This document shows positions 56,871 to 64,000 of a stretch of DNA of 64,000 bases, piece after piece. The DNA lies in contig CM031617.1 in assembly GCA_018398815.1 (NCBI GenBank), forward strand, positions 1,247,461 to 1,311,460, given 5' to 3'. Each line of letters begins with the position of its first letter. The stretch's first letter is position 1. The stretch is from Conus ventricosus (lineage: Eukaryota; Mollusca; Gastropoda; Neogastropoda; Conidae). The position numbers and the translations under genes are program-made. A model generated the notes under the pieces. The model was not told where the DNA came from, did not search any database, and worked only from the letters and a program-made list of their open reading frames with translations.

Positions 56871-57570
56871 GAGGGCTTCTGCTGGGGTGAAAATCTTTCC
56901 GGTCCCAGGGACCCCTTCATCAGAGTTTTAAGGGGTCCCTACACCACAATAAAAACAACAAAATATACGTTAAAAAATTGCATCCCTGCACACGCACTGC
57001 AATTGTCACAGACACATCGTCACAATAAAAACAACAAAATAAACATAAAAAATTGTATCCGTTCTCGATCTTGCTCCTCTGCTACGCTGTTTCGCTTTTG
57101 CGACGATGATTTCGTTAACCACGCTTCGCGAGACACATTGGAAACAAAGGTTTCGCGGAAATGCCTCTCTCCTGCCGGGAAAATGAAAAGCGTCATCGTG
57201 ACATCACATGGCTCAAAGTAGGAAAATTCGGTCAACTGAAAACGATGCTGTGGCCTAGCGTTAAGCTTAGTCAGTCAGCCTCAGCAGACGACAAAAGTGA
57301 CCGACGTATGTTGTTAGGAGGCTGCCCTACTCGCTTTTGTTACTGTTCAAACTTGAAAAGGGATGGGTTCGGTCCGAAGTGTAGCAGACCTACGATGTTA
57401 CGGCAGTGGCACCCAACTTACGATGTTGATTTGAAGGCAGTCTTTTCTCACTTTATGTCTGACTTCACCAAAATTTGAAGGGGTCCCTGGGGACCCCCTA
57501 CACGGACATCCAGTGCGTCCCGTAGAGTTTTAATGCGTACTGTACGCAATTTTTTGCGTTTTCAGAAGCC

Positions 57571-57573
<3 letters not shown>
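56871..57573. mobile_element. hAT-type MITE, 703 bp, inserted in a (TA)n tract
   Basis: Seen: 11-bp terminal inverted repeats GAGGGCTTCTG and CAGAAGCCCTG (mismatch only at the outermost base), TA repeats on both sides. The interior shares ggtcccagggacccc-type blocks with the element at 11191 (ggtcccagggactcc), suggesting one family. Right-hand internal words are gtgcgtcccgtag and gcgtactgtacgc; at 12180 the other element has gtgcgtcccgcag. No transposase is seen. Confidence 0.7.
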
Positions 57574-57645
<72 letters not shown>

Positions 57646-57690
57646 ATAAGATAATGTTGCATATATATATATATATAATATATATACGCT
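57574..57690. repeat. (TA)n microsatellites
   Basis: Long TA array at 57574-57642, a short interruption (agataagataatgttgc), then more TA. Confidence 0.95.
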
Positions 57691-57699
57691 CAACATGAC

Positions 57700-59720
57700 A
57701 ATTGCAGAATTTTCAATATGACAGAGACGTTGAGTTTTCAAAGCCACAGAGATGCTACAAAAAAGGACAAATGAAGATTTTTCAACGTGACAAAGACGCT
57801 TTTAAAGAGAAAAAAAAAGGACAAATGAAGACGTAAAATTGTGACAAAAATGCTAGACACACGAAGGATTCTTTTTATTACAAAGAAAAGAGCGTGACAA
57901 ATGTGTACTTTGCAATGTGAAAGATGCTGTTATTGGACAAATGAAGATATAAAAGTTTAAAAAAAATGACAATGCAATAACACCACAACTGAAGACTTTT
58001 CAATGTGGAAAAAGAAAAAACTAGAAGGAACATGATAAAGTTTTTCAATGTGACACATGCTGAGACATGACAAATGAAGACTTTTCAATGTGACACATAA
58101 TGAAACATGACAAATGAAGACTTTTCAATGTGACACATGCTGAGACATGACAAATGAAGACTTTTCAATGTGACACATGCTGAGACATGACAAATGAAGA
58201 CTTTTCAATGTGACACATGCTGAGACATGACAAATGAAGACTTTTCAATGTGACACATGCTGAGACATGACAAATGAAGACTTTTCAACGTGACACATGC
58301 TGAAACATGACAAAGACTTTTTAACGTGACACATGACAAATAAAGACTTTTCAATGTGACACATGATGAAACATAACAAATGAAGACTTTTCAATGTGGC
58401 ACATGCTGAGACATGACAAATAAGACTTTTCAATGTGACACATGCTGAGACATGACAAATGAAGACTTTTCAACGTGACATGGAACATACAAAGACTTTT
58501 GAAGTGACCATGACAAATAAAGACTTTTCAATGTGACACATGCTGAAACGACAAATGAAGACTTTTCAATGTGACATCACTTGAAACATGACAAATGAAG
58601 ACTTTTACAATAGACAACTGAAACAAACAAATGATAGACTTTTCATGTGACAATGCTGAGACATGACAAAAGACTTTAACAATGACATGACAATATGAAG
58701 ACTTTTCAATGTGAACATCTAAACATGACAAATGACTTCAATGTGAACATGCGAACATGACAAATGATTTTCAATGGACACATGCTGAAACATGACAAAT
58801 GACTTTTCAATGTGACACATGACTGAAACATGACAAATGATTTTCAATGTGACACAGCTGAAACATGACAAATGAAGACTATTTCAATGACAACATGCCA
58901 GAAACATGACAAATGACATTTTCAATGTGACACAGTGCATGAAACATGACCAAATGAAGACTTTCAATTCAATGTGACACATGCTGAAACATGACCAAAT
59001 GAAGCTTTTCAATTCAATGTGGCACATGCTGAAACATGACAAATGAAGACTTTTCAATGTGGCACATGCTGAAACAATGACAAATGAAGACTTTTCAAGT
59101 GCACACGAAACACGACAAATGAAGACTTTTCAATGTGACACATGCGAAACTGACAAATGAAGACTTTTCAATGTGGCAATGCTGAAACACGACAAATGAA
59201 GACTTTTCAAAGCAACAAAAGCACCATACAGGTATAGTTTTCTTCAATGCTGAAACTGGACAAAGACTTTCAACAAGACAAAGTAAAGACTATACAAAGG
59301 ACATCTTAAATGCAAAGCACAGAACATGCATGAAGATATTTCAACGCAAAGCACAGAAACATGACATGAAGACTTCTGACGATGCACAGCACAGAAACAT
59401 GACCGATGAACGCATTTCAACACAACGCAGAACATGACGATGAACGACATTTCAAGACAAAGCGCAGAAACATGACCAATGACGACTTCGACATGACAAA
59501 GCGAAGAAACATGACCATGAAGGCACTAAAAATTTCAAACATGGAAAATGACACGCTCACAGACGTGACCCATGGCAATGAAAAGACACCAGAGTGACAA
59601 AACACAGATCCATGACAAACTTTCAAGGGGACCAAAATGCTGCAGATGGCTTTTCTTCAATGTGACAAAGATGCTGAAATGTGACACACATATTTCTTCA
59701 ATGTGACAAAGATGCTGAAA
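57700..59720. repeat. Satellite-like array of a 40-bp unit, about 45 copies
   Basis: Unit gacaaatgaagacttttcaa plus tgtgacacatgctgagacat. Copies at 58070-58310 are nearly identical; towards both ends, particularly beyond 58500, they decay with many small deletions and new words (cacagaaacatgacatgaag). The short frames (ETCHIEKSS- or MSHVEKS-type) are translations of the unit. Confidence 0.93.
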
Positions 59721-62309
59721 TGTGACACACATATTTCCCGGCTGGACACAATGCTGAACGAGGCCAGAAAGGACACGAAAACTCATCTCACTCCCAACAC
59801 CAACACAAAAAATGTATGGCTAACGCCTCTGACTAACATGACAGCGACAGGCACAAACCCATCCCACGTTACCACCCGACATCTACGGTGGTGAAGCAGA
59901 CGGAAGATGAAGGCGTCGTACTAAACACACAAAGAAACAACGATGGAATAGTGAAAAGGAAACATCACCAGACATGCGCGCATACTAATTCACAAACTGT
60001 ATTTCATTTCCCATACTAGCATGGTTCTGATCCGTTAAAACCAACTTGAACGCACAAATGTATACACACGATCATACAATACACATGTGACCACAACATA
60101 CCAAAAGCTGAAAGAACAACTTCCACAGGCAAAAAGTGAAAAGAAACATGAACAAAAGACAATGTTCAATTTAGTTCTGTAGATATATATATATATATTT
60201 GTTCAAAACATTTCGGCAGGCAACCCCACTGCATAGAAAAGCCAGAATCATTTACACCATACATGCATTCATTTTTCCAGACGTCCATTTGCACACCATA
60301 AACTGCAGGGTTAAGATTAGCACGCAGTGACTGGTTTCCCTGTACAGGCTAAACGATGGGAATTTAAGTGAGTTAAAAACACCCAAGTCAACACAACACC
60401 TTCCCCTCGCTCGAAGAAAAGAAAAAGCCAAACACAACAACCTCCACCCCCCCCCCCCCTCCCCATAGTCTGAATAAGAACTTCCAGTGACCAATAAAAA
60501 AAATTATAGAGCACACTGTTCCTGTTACAAACAACAAGCAGAAACAAACTGTCATCGAAACAACAATAAACAAAAACAAACTGTCATCAACTCAACATTT
60601 TAAATCGTTCATGTCTATGCAGACTCAAACATGTCACCAAAACATGGTTTATAAAACAAAATGGAAATGAAACCACTGTTCACCCCGTGTCAACCCTGCA
60701 ATATCATACAAACATAACAGCAGGAAAAACAACAACAAAATGACAATGTGGGACGAGTTCCATTTCAAGAGTAAATGTTCTTCACATCAACCCCAAGCAC
60801 ACAGAAATCTTACATGATTTTTTGTCATCTTTTTTTCCCCCACATAGGTTTTGATAAATAGTATACAAGTCATTTTTGTTTTCCTCTTGAGCATGTCAAC
60901 AGCTAAAATATAAGGATTTATACCATCTTCCCTGAACTTTTTGTAACGTGTGTGTGTCACCGTTTCATTCAATGAACTGCCCTCCAAAGATCCTGTTATG
61001 ACAACTTACTGTTGTATGGGCACACTTCAGCATTATTCCTTTTTTTTCTACCTTCCACCTCCCCCCCCCCCTGCCCATTTCCACATAGGTTCCCAAAATG
61101 ATGCCGCTGAATACAAGTTACAACCAGTAATGTAAAAGTGGCAATAAAAAAATTAGTGAATTTTGAAAAAGGCCCATCCAACTGTGATTCCAGTCTCTCA
61201 CCAAGCATTTCAAACAAATCAGCTAACAGAGAAAGATAGGGAGGTCAGAGTTTTTCATGCTTTCTCCTGTTTAGAAATCAACCAGTTTTCCACATTCTTT
61301 TAATGCTCTAATAGGCTAAATTTTTGCTGTTTTGTTGTGTTTGTAAATCTATTCTTTCTCTTCCAAAACAGATTCTTTCTCTTCCAAAACAGATTTTATT
61401 AATTTACCTATTCTTTCTCTTCCAAAGAAGAACATTCAAGGATTTGTTCTTTTTGCTTTTTTCTTTTCTTTGTTCAGAGACGAGCTTTAGTTTTTGATAG
61501 CCTTTCCGGTCTGGTTTTCCAGCCTTCCAAGTGACTAACCCCTCATTAAAAAAAAAAATCAATCAATAAAAAAATGACTAAATAAGAAATTAGAAATAAC
61601 AAACATGAGCACTTGCATTAAAAACCTACAGATCCCCATAAACAGACTGTTCCTCCTGCACTTTGAACAGGCAGAAAAAGCAATACAGGAGGAAAAAATC
61701 ACTTTCATCAATTTGATCTTATATTTAAAACACTTTACATTAGTTCTATTCTTCCTTTTTTGTTTTAGTTTCTTTTCCTGTTTTGTTTTGCTTCTTTTCT
61801 AATAACAAACCATGGCTACAACTGCCTATGCCCTTCTTCATTACCACTTACTTACACACCCATATCCATTAAAAGAATGAAAACCCAACTCTGTAAAAAA
61901 AAAAAAATTGTTTAAATCCACCTGAGCTACCTGGCGAATCTCTTGTATCTCTTCAGCACCCATGCACTAGATCCGCGCTGACGGACACGGCCGAATTTCT
62001 AGCTTTTCTGACATGTCTCTTCTTTGCCCGCATCAGTTCATTCTGTCACCACGGCCACACTGTTCATCCACATGGGCTGCTGGAGTTGGTGTCACAGCAC
62101 ATCACTCTACAGTGGCCTGGTCGTTGGGGAAGGCATACCAAGCTCCTAACACATCCAGCAGTCACTGGTTTCTCTCTCTGCTACAGCGCTCTGCCACTGT
62201 CTGCATTCCAGTCCTGTGGGGGGAAATATTTGCTGGTTCTCTATTGGGAATGGACTGGGTTTTTGTCACGATAGCGAAATATCAGCATAGGTAAATGTAC
62301 AAGTTCCGA

Positions 62310-62310
<1 letters not shown>
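59721..62310. other. No gene seen
   Basis: AT-rich, mostly unique; short runs (C at 60447-60461; T and C runs at 61040-61070). 61360-61430 carries a short duplication of ttctttctcttccaaaacag. Could be intron or a long 3' untranslated region of the minus-strand exon at 63.1 kb, but no decisive signal is seen. Confidence 0.45.

Positions 62311-62341
<31 letters not shown>
62311..62341. repeat. (GT)n microsatellite
   Basis: About 15 GT units; further short GT tracts at 62587-62612. Confidence 0.9.
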
Positions 62342-63114
62342 AAGGGCATGTAGAACTGTGTGTTTATGTGTGTTTGTACACTCACATACAAACTAGTACC
62401 ACCAACAGTTGGTCTCCAAGTCCATGTTTTTGGTCCACAAACAGACCCAGCCAAGGCAGCCACCCCATCCTCCCTCCGAACCAGAGGAGGGACACATGGG
62501 GCCAATGCTGTTTTAAGTACCAAAGCAAGGACACACACAACCCCTCCCCCCTGGAGGGCTGTTGGCTGGCACCCTCTGATACCGACTGTGTGTGTGTGTT
62601 GTGTGTGTGTGTGGTCACGCACACTAAGCAGCTGACGACCAGGTCAGGGGGGGGGCGACCCACATGGTTCCTTTAGCGCGCGGCAGTATGGGGGTCAAAC
62701 AGCTGGCTGGGAGGGCCCGTACCTGGACAGGAACATCAGCAAAAAGGGGAGTCACTCACCCAGTCAGCACCAGGGTAGGGTTGGAAAGGAAGGGGGGGGG
62801 GGGGGGGGGGGCAGAGGGCGAAAGGGGTAGGGAGTAAGGTGGAGAGGGATGAGGATGGAGTGAGAAGACATGCTACACTTCTACACAGGTCAGTGGTGAC
62901 ACTACACTACGCTACACACACACACATAGGCATCGTCATCAGCAACGACTTTGATACACAGCCGGTGGGTGAGGAGCAGTCGACAGCTTTTCGACAGGCA
63001 GAAGCATCTACACGCACATGAGAATTCAGGTCAGTCGCCAGCACACACCACACACGCTGCGGGAGGGAGCAGCGCAGGTGCTCCGAAGGTGAAAGCACAC
63101 CCTGCCACACACAC

Positions 63115-63433
63115 CTGTCAGCTCCAATCACTCTCAGGCTGCCAGGCGATTGGTTGATGCTGCGGTCACAAGGTCCCCACGCACTGGCTGCCACGAGCGG
63201 CACAAGCAGTGTGCTATCCAGACCCTTCCGACTTGGCCACATGATTGGTGTCGGAGTGGGCGTTGGCTGGGGGCAAGGAGTGAGGAACAACAGGTCGCAG
63301 GTCAGGGCAGCCGAGTGCACTCCCATGGCCACCGCTGCTGCTGCCATGGCCGGGGTGATGGTTGCATAGCCTGCCCCGTTCAGGCCCTCAGCGGGCAGCC
63401 CCGCCGCCGAGAAGGGAAAGCGCACTGCGCTGT
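63115..63433 (-). CDS. Possible Ala/Pro-rich exon of an unidentified gene
   Basis: Seen: a 319-nt minus-strand segment between acceptor gttgattgtag (AG at 63434-63435) and donor GACAG|gtgtgt (GT at 63113-63114). It is GC-rich against AT-rich flanks and encodes SAVRFPFSAAGLPAEGLNGA, then GYATITPAMAAAAVAMG, then PQPTPTPTPIMWPSR. The frame is open from 63569 to 62907, beyond both splice sites. Low-complexity Ala/Pro stretches like this are common in RNA-binding and transcription factors, but I recognise no domain. It is not WD40-like and has no link to TEP1. The first 150 nt have strong G/C third positions; the rest is less convincing. Confidence 0.35.
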
Positions 63434-63864
63434 CTACAATCAACACACAAACAGACAGGTCAAGGCTGATGGGCAGGGGAGTGTTAGTAGACAACAGAAC
63501 TGTCAACATACCAACCAAACCACACCAACCACAAAACCTAAAGGGCTGACATGGAGTGAAATTCTTCAATTTGATAGGTGTGCGAGTGTCATCCAGAGCA
63601 ATACTTTTGCAGGCTTTGAGTTCTGTATTTGTTCACTGAAAATGAATATTTCTGATGCTCGAAATAAGGAGACAGTTTCTCGATCAAACATTGCATGTTT
63701 TCAGATTCTCTTTGAATATATACACTTACCATGTCCAACTTTGTGCAAGCTAAGGCCAGTTTGATTGTTCTTTTCAGCCAACAATTTTGCAGCTAACCAA
63801 GACTACTGCTGTGACCACTTCCTCACTTCTGGTCTGTGACAACTTCCCTTTCCTCCATGATTTC

Positions 63865-64000
63865 ATGGGACAACCCAAAGGCAAGTCCCCTGTGGCCATA
63901 GCAAAACAGGTGGGGAAGGGCAGTCCCCTGTGGCCATAGCAAAACAGGTGGGGAAGGGCAGTCCCCTGTGGCCAGAGCAAAACAGGTGGGGAAGGAAGCG
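63865..64000. repeat. 38-bp tandem repeat, at least three copies, runs off the window
   Basis: Unit ggcagtcccctgtggccata plus gcaaaacaggtggggaag. Confidence 0.92.

Noticed and set aside
57700..59720. CRISPR-like regular array
   Set aside because: The repeats are direct neighbours with no unique spacers, and the genome is eukaryotic.

Overview
This is a eukaryotic, intron- and repeat-rich nuclear scaffold segment, probably from a mollusc (gastropod-like). That attribution is inference: it rests on tRNA-derived SINEs with a conserved core and an (AAT)n tail, an L2/CR1-type LINE, a Ty3/gypsy element with a tRNA-Pro primer site, very abundant GT/GA microsatellites, and a metazoan WD40 gene. The sequence looks like a long-read draft. 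It has a 100-N gap (32372-32471), many one-base differences between repeat copies, and a homopolymer-smeared stretch at about 8.3-10.5 kb.

The host gene I can support is on the minus strand. Eight WD40-coding exons run from about 31.3 kb leftward to position 119 and continue off the left edge. Repeat order, linker position and several motifs match the C-terminal WD40 domain of telomerase protein component 1 (TEP1), the telomerase- and vault-associated protein. Five of the seven successive exon pairs do not join cleanly: one exon has not been found and several exons need one-base corrections. A second possible host exon (Ala/Pro-rich, unidentified) lies at 63.1-63.4 kb, also minus.

Layout. 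0-6.5 kb: the last TEP1 exons with four minisatellites; one is made of copies of a TEP1 exon end plus its 5' splice site. 6.5-12.6 kb: AT-rich intron, a degraded TEP1 exon and a hAT element. 12.6-30.0 kb: a 17-kb TEP1 intron holding an L2/CR1 LINE (minus), split by 4 kb of microsatellite-rich DNA and by a complete 8.3-kb LTR element with a 5-bp target duplication. 30.0-31.3 kb: two TEP1 exons around a SINE. 31.3-32.4 kb: a hAT-like zinc-finger fragment next to the gap. 34.5-46.6 kb: a decayed multi-copy zinc-finger/Cys-rich gene (minus) interrupted by a second, oppositely oriented copy of the LTR element (37144-44070). 46.6-64 kb: no clear host gene until 63 kb; tandem arrays, two hAT elements and a PIF/Harbinger-type MITE.

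Most long reading frames are low-complexity translations of tandem repeats and are not reported as genes. No rRNA, functional tRNA, CRISPR array or bacterial-type feature was seen. The region is best read as a large WD40 gene whose introns have been filled by nested transposons and splice-site-anchored minisatellites.
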